DNA from: Oscillospiraceae bacterium
GTDB taxonomy: Bacteria > Bacillota > Clostridia > Oscillospirales > Acutalibacteraceae
DNA length: 64,000 nt
Reading direction: 5' to 3'
Assembly (NCBI GenBank): GCA_015065765.1
Contig: SVPP01000012.1
Span: 1-64,000, forward strand
Shown piece by piece: positions 54,698-63,261 of this stretch (position 1 is the stretch's first letter; each line of letters opens with the position of its first letter). The notes under the pieces were generated by a model that was given only the letters and a program-made list of their open reading frames with translations, was not told the origin of the DNA and searched no databases. The position numbers and the translations under genes were made by a program.

Positions 54698-54738
54698 ACT
54701 TACCACCTCATAAAATAATATGAAGCAGTGTTAAAACT

Positions 54739-54767
54739 AATTCCCCGAAATTTCTGTTCGGGGAATT
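54739..54767 (-). terminator. Terminator after the coiled-coil gene
   Basis: Stem AATTCCCCGA / TCGGGGAATT with a nine-base loop followed by a moderately T-rich sequence on the minus strand, ten bases after the stop. Confidence 0.75.
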
Positions 54768-54776
54768 GTAGGTGAA

Positions 54777-55451
54777 TTATTCGTTTCCTTCGGGATGTGC
54801 AATTGCCTGGAAGCTGTTACGAAGCTTTCTGACATCGTTGATGTTCTTGACAAGAACCTCATCTGTGCTCTTCATGAGCTGTTCGATGTATGTAGTTGTC
54901 TTTGTTCTGATATCCTCTGACCATGCTGAAGCGTGGCTCATCATTTCGTCAGCCTTTCTCTTAGCAGCATCAATAAGAGCTGCCGCATCTGCTTCTGCCT
55001 TCTGCTTAACCTGCTCAGCATATTCCTCAGATGCTCTTACAACCTCGCTCTCGCTGATAAGGAAATGAGCCTTTTCTTCTGCCTCGTCAACAATAGTCTG
55101 AGCCTTTTCACTTGCTTTTGCAATAAGCTCTGTTGCATCGTTTTTAGCATCTGTTGTAGCCTTTGTTGCAATTTCGTTTGCTTCAGCAAGCATCTGTTCG
55201 CATTTTTCTTTTGCTCTTGCAAGACCTGAAGATGCATCCTCTTTAGCCTGACCGATAATCTTGTTTCTCTCCGCAGCAATCTGGCTTGCCTTTTTGATGA
55301 TATCGGGGAGATTCATGCGAATGTCTGTTACGCAGTCAGAAATAACATCGCCGTCTACAAGAACACGACCTGTAAGAGCTACCTTTTTACCGTTTGTAAT
55401 CTCTTCGTCAAGTCTGTCAAGGAGTTTATAGATATTGGTTTCTTCGTTCAT
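54777..55451 (-). CDS. Alanine-rich coiled-coil protein
   Basis: 224 residues, rich in Ala, Glu and Lys from about residue 50 to 200, with a coiled-coil heptad pattern resembling DivIVA or ATP synthase b subunits (e.g. KEKCEQMLAEANEIATKATT, AEEKAHFLISESEV). The N-terminus (MNEETNIYKLLDRLDEEITNGKK) is conserved in Clostridia next to coaD, from memory. No signal or membrane segment. It probably has a structural or cell-division role, but this is not proven. It lies 20 bases after coaD on the same strand. Confidence 0.82.
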   Translation of the reverse strand: MNEETNIYKLLDRLDEEITNGKKVALTGRVLVDGDVISDCVTDIRMNLPDIIKKASQIAAERNKIIGQAKEDASSGLARAKEKCEQMLAEANEIATKATTDAKNDATELIAKASEKAQTIVDEAEEKAHFLISESEVVRASEEYAEQVKQKAEADAAALIDAAKRKADEMMSHASAWSEDIRTKTTTYIEQLMKSTDEVLVKNINDVRKLRNSFQAIAHPEGNE

Positions 55452-55471
55452 TGTTTCTGCTTCCTTTCTTT

Positions 55472-55963
55472 TTACTCTATATTACTTAATTTTTTAATTA
55501 TATCCTCATGTATTTCAGCAGGCACAAAATCACTGATATCTCCGCCGAGAGAGCATACCTGCTTGACAACGCTTGAGCTTAAGAACATGTTTTCAGCCTC
55601 TGCAGTAAGAAAGACTGTTTCAAGCTCAGGGTTAAGTTTTTTGTTTGTAAGGGATTGCTGAAATTCATCCTCAAAGTCTGATACAGCGCGAAGTCCTTTC
55701 ACAACTGCAACAGCACCAACCTGTCTTGCGTAGTCAGCAAGAAGTCCGCTGTAGGAATCAACCCTCACCTTTTCCATATCCTTTGTGCAACGTTTGAGAA
55801 ATTCTACTCTTTCCTCAACAGTGAAAGAATGGCTGTTTTTCTTTTTAACATTTGTCATAACAACAACCACAACTTCGTCAAAAAGCTTGGTCGCTCTTTT
55901 CAGAATATCAAGATGTCCCTTTGTAGCAGGATCAAAACTGCCGGGATAAATTGCTCTTTTCAT
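55472..55963 (-). CDS. coaD: Phosphopantetheine adenylyltransferase
   Basis: 163-residue enzyme making dephospho-CoA from 4'-phosphopantetheine and ATP, the penultimate step of CoA synthesis. The nucleotidyltransferase motifs GSFDPATKGHLDIL (TxGH) and SSSVVKQ (in place of the usual ISSTxVR) are clear, with AVVKGLRAVSDFEDE. Length is normal. Follows rsmD on the same strand by 18 bases; the rsmD-coaD pair is a common neighbourhood in Firmicutes. Confidence 0.97.
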   Translation of the reverse strand: MKRAIYPGSFDPATKGHLDILKRATKLFDEVVVVVMTNVKKKNSHSFTVEERVEFLKRCTKDMEKVRVDSYSGLLADYARQVGAVAVVKGLRAVSDFEDEFQQSLTNKKLNPELETVFLTAEAENMFLSSSVVKQVCSLGGDISDFVPAEIHEDIIKKLSNIE

Positions 55964-55981
55964 AAAATCGTCACTACCTTT

Positions 55982-56512
55982 TTACCGATAGACGGTGACT
56001 GCTATTTTTCCGTATCTGTAACTTCTGTAAATTTTCATTTCTGTCAGTTCCTCAGGAAGTTCTTCTCCAAGAGGATGTTCGCATATAATTGCTCCGCCTT
56101 CAGACACAACACGTTCTGCAAGAGGGAGAAGTTTCTGAAGAATTCCCTGAGAATAAGGAGGATCCATAAAAACAAAGGAAAATTTTTCCTTCGTTGTAGA
56201 AACAAAGGTGTCGGCATCAGTGTTCAGGACAACAGCATTCTTTGCAAGTCCTGTTGACTGAAGGTTTTTCTTTATAACCTCAATTGCCTGTCTGTTTCTG
56301 TCTACAAACACTGCACTGTCAGCACCACGGCTCAGTGCCTCAATACCAAGCTGACCTGAGCCTGCAAACAAGTCAAGCACTCTCGTTCCCTCAATTTCAA
56401 ACTGAATTGAACTGAACATAGCTTCCTTTGTTCTGTCGGTTGTAGGTCTGACATCATCGCCCTCAAGAGTAAGAAGTCTTCTTCCGCGGGCTATGCCTGT
56501 AATAACTCTCAT
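55982..56512 (-). CDS. rsmD: 16S rRNA (guanine(966)-N(2))-methyltransferase RsmD
   Basis: 176-residue SAM-dependent methyltransferase. The N-terminal MRVITGIARGRRL, VRPTTDRTKEAMFSSI, motif I VLDLFAGSGQLGIEALSRGA and the catalytic DPPYSQG are all characteristic. It modifies guanine 966 of 16S rRNA. It starts about 85 bases after uvrC ends and leads the rsmD-coaD-coiled-coil unit. Confidence 0.97.
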   Translation of the reverse strand: MRVITGIARGRRLLTLEGDDVRPTTDRTKEAMFSSIQFEIEGTRVLDLFAGSGQLGIEALSRGADSAVFVDRNRQAIEVIKKNLQSTGLAKNAVVLNTDADTFVSTTKEKFSFVFMDPPYSQGILQKLLPLAERVVSEGGAIICEHPLGEELPEELTEMKIYRSYRYGKIAVTVYR

Positions 56513-56596
56513 AGTTTTCCATCCTAAAGCTTTATATCAATTTATTATCGCATTTTTATTAGTTTTTGTCAATAGATATCAGCTATGACTTGAAAT

Positions 56597-58432
56597 TTAT
56601 GTCTCTTCATTTCTGAAATATTCAACAATTTTCTCTGCATTGACACGATTTATGCCTTTAATCGACATCAGTTCTTCTACTGTTGCATTTCTGATTGCTG
56701 TCAGGGTTTTAAAATTTTTCAGCAGAAGTTTTGCCTTGCTCTCGCCTATAGTTTCGATTCTTGTGAGAGTTGTGGCAATAGTGCTTTTCTTATGCTTCTG
56801 TCTGTGATAACTGATTGCAAAACGGTGAACTTCTTCCTGAATATCAGAAACCAGAATAAAAGCTTTTCTGTTTGAACTGATTGAAATTTCTCTTCCGCCT
56901 GTGGCAATTGCACGGGTGCGGTGTTTTCCGTCTTTCACCATACCGAAAAGCGGAATATCAAGTCCGAACTCTTCAAGCACAGGCTTTACTGCACTTATCT
57001 GACCATCACCGCCGTCGAGCAGAATCAGGTCAGGAAGTTTTCCGAAACCTTCACCTGAATCCTTTTCTTCAAGGTAATGAGTAAATCTTCTTCGCATAAC
57101 CTCAGCCATTGAGCCGTAGTCATCCTGTCCCGTAAAGCCTTTTATCGCAAAGCGTTTGTATGCCTTTTTGAAGGGAACACCGTCCTTGAAAACAATCATA
57201 CCCGCAACGTTATCAGCACCGAAAGTGTGTGAGATATCGTAGGATTCAATATAGTCAGCACAATCTATTCCGAGCAGCCCCTTCAGTTCTTCAAGAGCCT
57301 CAACATCCTTGCCTTTTCTTCCCATTGACTGAGCAAGCTTTTCCGCAGCATTAGCCCTGCACATCTCAACAAGCTTTGCATTTTCGCCAATCTGAGGATG
57401 AACGATCGCTACCTTTCTGCCACGCTTTTCACTGAGCCACTCTGCAATCAGCTCTTCGTCCTCAACTTCACCGTCAACTAAAATTTTAGGCGGTATCTTG
57501 TCACGGACAAGATAGTAAGACAGAATGGATTCACTTCTTGTCATTGGCAGATCTTCAACATCTGTGAGGAAAAAGTGCTCACCGTCACAAAGCTTACCCA
57601 TTTCAAACCTGAGCACCATAAGACATGTTTTGTCCCCCGTCTGAGAAACTGCGAAAACATCCTGCTCTGTTTTGCCGTCGGATACAACCTTCTGTTTATC
57701 TGTAATTCTCTTTATTGCCGCAATTCTGTCACGAAGAGCAGCCGCCTTCTCAAACTCAAGATTTTCAGAGGCTTCAAGCATCTCTGCTTTCATTTCATTT
57801 ATTGCCTCGTCAGTCCCCTTCTTCATAAGGAACGACAGGGCATCTTCAACAGATTTCGCATAATCTTTTTGTGAGATTTTACCTGTACATGGAGCTGAAC
57901 ACTGACCGATATGGAAATTAAGACAAGGTCTGCCTTTTCCTATGTCTCTGGGAAAAACCTTGTTGCACTGAGGAAGTTTAAAAATTTTCTGTGCCGCATC
58001 AACGGCTTCACGCACGATAAACGCACTTGTGTAAGGTCCGATGTAGGTGCTGCCGTCATCAGTTTTCTGCATAGCAAACTGAATCCTCGGATAAGGTGAT
58101 GTTGTAACCTTTATATAATGATAGCCTTTATCATCTTTGAGCAAAATGTTATATTTCGGCATATGCTGTTTAATCAAACTGCATTCAAGCACTAACGCCT
58201 CAAACTCACTGTCGGTAATAATATAATCGAAATCGTCAACATGGCTGACCATTTTCCGCACCTTTGTCTGCATATTTGTCTGAGATGCAAAATATGAACT
58301 TACTCTGTTTTTCAGTTTTTTCGCCTTGCCTACATATATTATTTCCTTATCCTTGTTTTTCATCAGGTAAACTCCGCTTTGAAGTGGCAAAGCCATAGCC
58401 TTTTTGCGGAGCTCTTTGATTTTCTCGGTCAC
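56597..58432 (-). CDS. uvrC: Excinuclease ABC subunit C
   Basis: 611-residue nucleotide excision repair nuclease. GIY-YIG domain (SGVYLMKNKDKEIIYVGKAKKLKNRV), cysteine cluster region, UVR motif (LEFEKAAALRDRI), RNase H-like C-terminal nuclease (ESYDISHTFGADNVAGMIVF, DLILLDGGDGQI) and helix-hairpin-helix (IRNATVEELMSIKGINRVNAEKIVE). Starts with GTG 58432 after GGAGGTG. The usual length of 590-620 residues. Promoter TTGAAA - 17 - TATTAT at 58453-58481 on the minus strand. Confidence 0.97.
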   Translation of the reverse strand: MTEKIKELRKKAMALPLQSGVYLMKNKDKEIIYVGKAKKLKNRVSSYFASQTNMQTKVRKMVSHVDDFDYIITDSEFEALVLECSLIKQHMPKYNILLKDDKGYHYIKVTTSPYPRIQFAMQKTDDGSTYIGPYTSAFIVREAVDAAQKIFKLPQCNKVFPRDIGKGRPCLNFHIGQCSAPCTGKISQKDYAKSVEDALSFLMKKGTDEAINEMKAEMLEASENLEFEKAAALRDRIAAIKRITDKQKVVSDGKTEQDVFAVSQTGDKTCLMVLRFEMGKLCDGEHFFLTDVEDLPMTRSESILSYYLVRDKIPPKILVDGEVEDEELIAEWLSEKRGRKVAIVHPQIGENAKLVEMCRANAAEKLAQSMGRKGKDVEALEELKGLLGIDCADYIESYDISHTFGADNVAGMIVFKDGVPFKKAYKRFAIKGFTGQDDYGSMAEVMRRRFTHYLEEKDSGEGFGKLPDLILLDGGDGQISAVKPVLEEFGLDIPLFGMVKDGKHRTRAIATGGREISISSNRKAFILVSDIQEEVHRFAISYHRQKHKKSTIATTLTRIETIGESKAKLLLKNFKTLTAIRNATVEELMSIKGINRVNAEKIVEYFRNEET

Positions 58433-58452
58433 GTTATCACCTCCTTACTAAA

Positions 58453-58481
58453 ATAATACCAAAAAATCATACCGTTTTCAA
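58453..58481 (-). promoter_or_regulatory. Promoter of uvrC
   Basis: TTGAAA (58481-58476), a 17-base spacer and TATTAT (58458-58453), about 20 bases before the GTG start. Confidence 0.65.
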
Positions 58482-58566
58482 TCGTTAATTTTAAACTTTG
58501 TATTAAATAAAAAATCCTGTCAATAATATTTCCGCAAGGAAGTAACATAAAAAGGATGTGACACAT

Positions 58567-59658
58567 TTGGCAGGAATCACTTTAAAAAACGTCAAAAAAA
58601 TTTATGACGACAATTATACTGCGGTACATGATTTTTCCCTCGAGATCAAAGACAGAGAGTTCATTATACTCGTTGGTCCCTCAGGTTGCGGAAAAAGTAC
58701 AACTCTCAGAATGATTGCAGGGCTTGAGGATATCTCCTCAGGTGAGCTGTATATCGGAGAAAAGCTTGTTAACGACGTACCGCCCAAAGGCAGAGACATT
58801 GCTATGGTTTTTCAGAACTATGCACTTTATCCTCACATGAGCGTATACAAAAATATGGCATTTGCACTTGAAATGAGGAAAATGCCGAAAGACGAAATCA
58901 GAAAAAAAATTATGGAAACCGCCAAAAGTCTTGATATCACTGAACTTCTTGAGCGAAAGCCCAAGGCACTTTCAGGTGGTCAGAGACAGCGAGTTGCACT
59001 GGGACGAGCCATGGTGCGGGAGCCTTCTGTATTTTTGCTTGATGAGCCTCTCTCAAACCTTGATGCAAAACTGAGAACTCAGATGCGTGCAGAGATAAAG
59101 GAGCTTCACAGAAAACTTAACACCACATTCGTTTACGTCACTCATGACCAGACGGAAGCCATGACAATGGGCGACAGAATTGTTGTGATGAAGGACGGCT
59201 TTATTCAGCAGGCAGATACTCCTCAGGAACTTTATAACAACCCGGTAAACACCTTTGTGGCAGGATTTATCGGCTCACCTCAGATGAATTTTATAAACGC
59301 ACAGGTAATCGGTGACAGTGGAAAAATCAGAATTAAAATTGACGACAGCTTAATTGATATTCCGAAAGAAACGATAAAAAATAACAGTCTTGAAAAATAT
59401 CTGGGTGCAGAAGTGATTTTCGGGATAAGACCTGAAAACACTGTTCTCTCTCATGACAGCAAAAATTCAGTGGATGCCAGGATTGAAATATGTGAGCTTA
59501 TGGGCGACAGTTCGTATATACACATGAAAACAGGAAAAGATAATATCATCTGTAAATATCCTTCTCTGTTTTCGGGAGAAAAAGGTGAAAAGGTTATGGT
59601 CACATTTGACATGACTAAATCACTTTTCTTCGACAGAGAAACAGGAATAAGAATATAA
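58567..59658 (+). CDS. Sugar ABC transporter ATPase (MsmX/MalK type)
   Basis: 363 residues from TTG 58567 (MAGITLKNVKKIYDDNYTAVHDF), the usual N-terminus; a GTG three codons upstream is too close to the AAGGA site. Walker A GPSGCGKST, signature LSGGQRQR, Walker B FLLDEPLSNLDA, switch THDQTEA and a C-terminal TOBE/regulatory domain (about 240-363) identify the MalK/UgpC class. It energises the transporter encoded by the next three genes; in Firmicutes one such ATPase may serve several sugar transporters. Confidence 0.95.
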   Translation: MAGITLKNVKKIYDDNYTAVHDFSLEIKDREFIILVGPSGCGKSTTLRMIAGLEDISSGELYIGEKLVNDVPPKGRDIAMVFQNYALYPHMSVYKNMAFALEMRKMPKDEIRKKIMETAKSLDITELLERKPKALSGGQRQRVALGRAMVREPSVFLLDEPLSNLDAKLRTQMRAEIKELHRKLNTTFVYVTHDQTEAMTMGDRIVVMKDGFIQQADTPQELYNNPVNTFVAGFIGSPQMNFINAQVIGDSGKIRIKIDDSLIDIPKETIKNNSLEKYLGAEVIFGIRPENTVLSHDSKNSVDARIEICELMGDSSYIHMKTGKDNIICKYPSLFSGEKGEKVMVTFDMTKSLFFDRETGIRI

Positions 59659-59683
59659 TTTATAATCTGAAAGGATGAACAAA

Positions 59684-60943
59684 ATGAAAAAAATAATTGC
59701 ATTGCTCATGTCCGTTATTCTGATCGCGTTTACTTTTGCCGCATGCGGTGACGGAAACGTATCAGAAAACAATAACGGCGAAGTAGACAAAAAAGAAACA
59801 ATCACACTCCGTCTTTGGGGTGCACAGGATGACAAGGAAATGCTGACAAAGCTTGTTTCCGATTTCAAAAAAGAGCATCCTGAAAAGGAATGGAAAATTT
59901 CAATAAGCTTTGTAGGTGAGGATGATGCCGCAACAGAAGTTCTTAAGGACGTTTCAGCGGCAGCCGACGTTTTCTCTTTCGCAAGTGACCAGATTGCAAC
60001 CTTAAAAAAAGCAGGTGCACTTTACAGAGTTACAAACGGTGACATCGGAACAAGAAACAGCGAGCCCTCGGTGCAGGCAGCAACCGTTGACGGAGAAATT
60101 TACGCATATCCCGCTTCCTCAGACACATTTTTCCTTTACTACGACAAGGCTGTTTTTTCAGACGAGGAAGTAAAATCTCTTGAAAAAATCCTCGCAAAAG
60201 ACACCGGCGACAAGATTACCAACTTCGCAATGAAAATTGATGACGGCTGGTACTCTTCCTCCTTCTTCTTCACTGCAGGATGTACACTTTTCGGCGAGGA
60301 CGGCAAGGACAAAACAAAGTGCGACTTCAACTCTGAAAAAGGCGTTATGGCAGCAAACTATATGATTGACCTTGCAAACAACAAAAAGTTCGCAAACCTT
60401 GACGATGCAAAAATCAAAGCAGGCTTCAAGGCAAGAACTTTAGGTGCTGCAGTTTCGGGAACATGGAATGCTGATGACATCAAAAAAAGTCTCGGTGAAG
60501 ATTTCGGTGTTACGAAGCTTCCTACAATCAGACTTGACGGTGAGGATAAAAACATGGTTTCCATGGCCAACTTCAAGCTTTACGGAGTAAATGCACAGAC
60601 AAAACATCCGGAAGAAGCTCATGAACTTGCCGACTTTCTTACTGACAGAGCAGCTCAGGAAACTCGTTTTAAAGTCAGAAGCTATGCTCCGACTCACACA
60701 GATCTTGCAGGTGATAAAGAGACCCTTGCATCAAATGAGGTCGTAGCAGCTCTTACAGCACAGTCAAGACATTCAATTCTCCAGACATCAATTGATCAGG
60801 TTGCAAACTTCTGGACACCTGCCGAGGCATTCGGTACAGGACTTATTGACGGCACTGTGACAAAGCAGAATGTGAAAGAAAAGCTTGATGCATTCGTCAG
60901 TGCAGTTCTCACCTCAATCAAAGAAGAAGACACTACAAAATAA
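59684..60943 (+). CDS. Maltose-type ABC transporter solute-binding lipoprotein
   Basis: 419 residues from ATG 59684, preceded by AAAGGA. Signal peptide ending in the lipobox FAACG (MKKIIALLMSVILIAFTFAAC). SBP_bac_1 features: ITLRLWGAQDDKEMLTKLVSDFKKEHPE, an Asp/Ala-rich hinge region, and DGWYSSSFFFTAGCTLFGEDG. It resembles maltodextrin-binding proteins (MalE-like), so linear alpha-glucans are the likely ligand. A stem-loop follows the stop. Confidence 0.94.
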   Translation: MKKIIALLMSVILIAFTFAACGDGNVSENNNGEVDKKETITLRLWGAQDDKEMLTKLVSDFKKEHPEKEWKISISFVGEDDAATEVLKDVSAAADVFSFASDQIATLKKAGALYRVTNGDIGTRNSEPSVQAATVDGEIYAYPASSDTFFLYYDKAVFSDEEVKSLEKILAKDTGDKITNFAMKIDDGWYSSSFFFTAGCTLFGEDGKDKTKCDFNSEKGVMAANYMIDLANNKKFANLDDAKIKAGFKARTLGAAVSGTWNADDIKKSLGEDFGVTKLPTIRLDGEDKNMVSMANFKLYGVNAQTKHPEEAHELADFLTDRAAQETRFKVRSYAPTHTDLAGDKETLASNEVVAALTAQSRHSILQTSIDQVANFWTPAEAFGTGLIDGTVTKQNVKEKLDAFVSAVLTSIKEEDTTK

Positions 60944-60949
60944 ACTTCA

Positions 60950-60976
60950 GGGACTTGCAGAAAATCTGCAAGTCCC
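60950..60976 (+). other. Intercistronic stem-loop after the binding-protein gene
   Basis: Perfect 11-bp stem GGGACTTGCAG / CTGCAAGTCCC with a five-base loop and no T-run, between the binding-protein and first permease genes. It probably protects the upstream mRNA from decay, raising binding-protein output. Confidence 0.7.
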
Positions 60977-60990
60977 ATGGGATTGATAAA

Positions 60991-62331
60991 ATGAAACAGT
61001 TTTTTTATGCGTTCAGAAAAGGTGATGCACTTACAAAATTATCCTTTTTTATTTTAGGATTTTCGAACCTTTTCAGAGGACAGGTTGTAAAGGGAATAAT
61101 ATTTCTTTCAGCACAGGTTGCATACTTTTTCTATATGTTCACCTACGGCTTTTCTGCTATAGGGAAGCTCCGTCATTTAGGCACAAGGGAGCAGGGCTGG
61201 GTTTTCGATGAAGACAGAGGCATCGACGTTCTTATGCCCGGCGACAACTCTATGCTCATTCTCCTTTACGGGGTTTTCGCCATATTCATCACCCTTGCAT
61301 TTCTCTATCTTTATAAATCTGCAGCAGAGCAAAGCTACAGCCTTGAAATGCAGATAAAAAGAGGAAAAAAGCCCTTATCTTTTTACGAGGAAGTCACAGA
61401 ATACGCAGACTCACGCCTTCACAAAACTCTTCTTTTTCTTCCTGTGATAGGTGTTGTCGTGCTGACAGTGTTGCCACTTGTATTCATGATTCTGATTGCC
61501 TTCACAAATTTCGACAGAAATCATCAGCCTCCCGGCAATCTTTTCACTTGGGTCGGTCTCGACAACTTTAAAGCTATGCTTTCATCGGGAAGTGTTCTCG
61601 GTAAAACGTTTTTCCCTGTTCTCGGATGGACACTTGTCTGGGCAACTCTTGCAACATCGCTCAACTATATCCTCGGCATGCTTCTTGCAATGCTCATCAA
61701 TAAAAAAGGAATAAAAATCAAAGGCTTTTACAGAACAATTTTCATTCTCTCTATTGCAATTCCTCAGTTTGTATCGCTCCTTGTTATGAGAAATATTCTT
61801 GATGATGACGGACCTCTCAACGTTCTTCTTGAAAAAGCAGGGATAATTTCAGACTATGTTCCCTTCCTGACAAACACAACCTTGGCAAGAATTTCGGTTA
61901 TTGTTATAAACCTGTGGATCGGTATTCCATATACCATGCTTATCACAACAGGTATTCTTATGAATATCCCTGAGGATTTGTACGAAAGTGCAAAAATTGA
62001 CGGTGCAACGCCTGTTACTCAGTATTTCAGAATAACACTGCCCTATGTTTTCTTTGTTACTGCACCTTATCTCATCACACAGTTTATCGGCAACATCAAC
62101 AATTTCAATATTATCTATTTCCTGACAAGAGGCGGACCTGCAACTCTTGACTACTATCAGGCGGGTAAAACCGATTTGCTCGTCACATGGCTTTACAAGC
62201 TGACGGTAAACAGCAAGGACTATTCTTACGCATCAACAATCGGTATTCTTGTGTTTATCATTTCGGCAGTGTTCTCGCTTATTGCCTACAGGAGAACTTC
62301 ATCATATAAAAACGAGGAGGAATTCGGATGA
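60991..62331 (+). CDS. Maltose-type ABC transporter permease, MalF type
   Basis: 446 residues from ATG 60991 (MKQFFYAFRKGDALTKLSFFILGFSNLFRGQVVKG). The long N-terminal extension with two extra hydrophobic segments is typical of Firmicutes MalF/MalC permeases. About eight hydrophobic segments; the EAA coupling motif is YESAKIDGATPVTQYFRITLPYV. Ribosome-binding site is weak (GGGA). It overlaps the start of the next permease by four bases. Confidence 0.94.
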   Translation: MKQFFYAFRKGDALTKLSFFILGFSNLFRGQVVKGIIFLSAQVAYFFYMFTYGFSAIGKLRHLGTREQGWVFDEDRGIDVLMPGDNSMLILLYGVFAIFITLAFLYLYKSAAEQSYSLEMQIKRGKKPLSFYEEVTEYADSRLHKTLLFLPVIGVVVLTVLPLVFMILIAFTNFDRNHQPPGNLFTWVGLDNFKAMLSSGSVLGKTFFPVLGWTLVWATLATSLNYILGMLLAMLINKKGIKIKGFYRTIFILSIAIPQFVSLLVMRNILDDDGPLNVLLEKAGIISDYVPFLTNTTLARISVIVINLWIGIPYTMLITTGILMNIPEDLYESAKIDGATPVTQYFRITLPYVFFVTAPYLITQFIGNINNFNIIYFLTRGGPATLDYYQAGKTDLLVTWLYKLTVNSKDYSYASTIGILVFIISAVFSLIAYRRTSSYKNEEEFG

Positions 62332-63179
62332 GAAAAATGTCAACTCGCCGAAAGGCTGTCAATGCTTTTATCTATGTTTTCCTCTCTGTTCTCGCACTCA
62401 TCTGGGTGCTTCCCATTCTGTGGGTTATCATCACATCATTCCGAGAGGAAACAGGCTCTTTCACACCATATTTTCTGCCGAAAGGCTACACGCTTCAGAA
62501 CTATATAAATCTGCTTACCGATAATTCAACTTTCGATTTTTCAAGGTGGTTTCTCAACACTCTTCTGGTGTCAGTTGTCACATGTATTATTGCAACGTTT
62601 TTTGTACTCTCGGTTTCATATACCATGTCAAGACTTCGCTTTAAAATGAGAAAACCACTGATGAACATTGCTCTTATTCTGGGCATGTTTCCGGGTTTCA
62701 TGTCAATGATCGCAGTTTACTATGTTCTCAAGGCATTCGGAATCGAGCAGTCGCTTTTAGCTCTGATTTTAGTTTACTCAGCAGGTACGGGACTTGGCTT
62801 TTACGTTGCAAAAGGATTTTTTGATACAGTGCCGAGAGCACTTGATGAAGCAGCTATGCTTGACGGTGCCACAAGAGGCAGAATCTTCTGGAAAATCACA
62901 CTGCCAATGTCAAAGCCTATAATCATTTACACTCTTTTAACCTCATTTACCGCACCATGGATTGACTATATTTTTGCATCCGTAATCATGGGTGACAACT
63001 ACGAAAATTACACTGTGGCTCTCGGTCTTTTCAAAATGCTTGAAAAGGAATTCATTCACAACTATTACACTCAGTTTGCCGCAGGTGCAGTTATTGTTTC
63101 CATTCCTATTGCGATTCTGTTCATTTCAACACAGAAATTCTACGTCGGCGGAGTTACAGGCGGATCGGTAAAAGGTTAA
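62328..63179 (+). CDS. Maltose-type ABC transporter permease, MalG type
   Basis: 283 residues, six hydrophobic segments; N-terminal VFLSVLALIWVLPILWVIITSFR and the EAA motif DEAAMLDGATRGRIFWKITLPMSKPI identify the MalG class. It starts in an ATGA overlap with MalF. C-terminus STQKFYVGGVTGGSVKG is typical. It closes the four-gene transporter operon; no regulator or glycosidase is attached. Confidence 0.95.
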   Translation: MRKMSTRRKAVNAFIYVFLSVLALIWVLPILWVIITSFREETGSFTPYFLPKGYTLQNYINLLTDNSTFDFSRWFLNTLLVSVVTCIIATFFVLSVSYTMSRLRFKMRKPLMNIALILGMFPGFMSMIAVYYVLKAFGIEQSLLALILVYSAGTGLGFYVAKGFFDTVPRALDEAAMLDGATRGRIFWKITLPMSKPIIIYTLLTSFTAPWIDYIFASVIMGDNYENYTVALGLFKMLEKEFIHNYYTQFAAGAVIVSIPIAILFISTQKFYVGGVTGGSVKG

Positions 63180-63195
63180 AATTTTTAACGAAAAA

Positions 63196-63247
63196 TCCCC
63201 TCAGTCTGCTGACGCAGACAGCTCCCCTTGCTTTTTCAAGGGGAGCC
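63196..63247. repeat. Two-hairpin intergenic repeat, copy 3
   Basis: CCCTCAGTC, stem GTCTGC/GCAGAC, AGCT, stem CTCCCCTTG/CAAGGGGAG, same order as at 47457-47515; both copies share the upstream text AACGAAAAATCCCCTCAGTC. It lies between the MalG gene and the converging gene at the right edge and may end transcription in one or both directions. Confidence 0.8.
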
Positions 63248-63261
63248 TGTGTCAGTTAATT

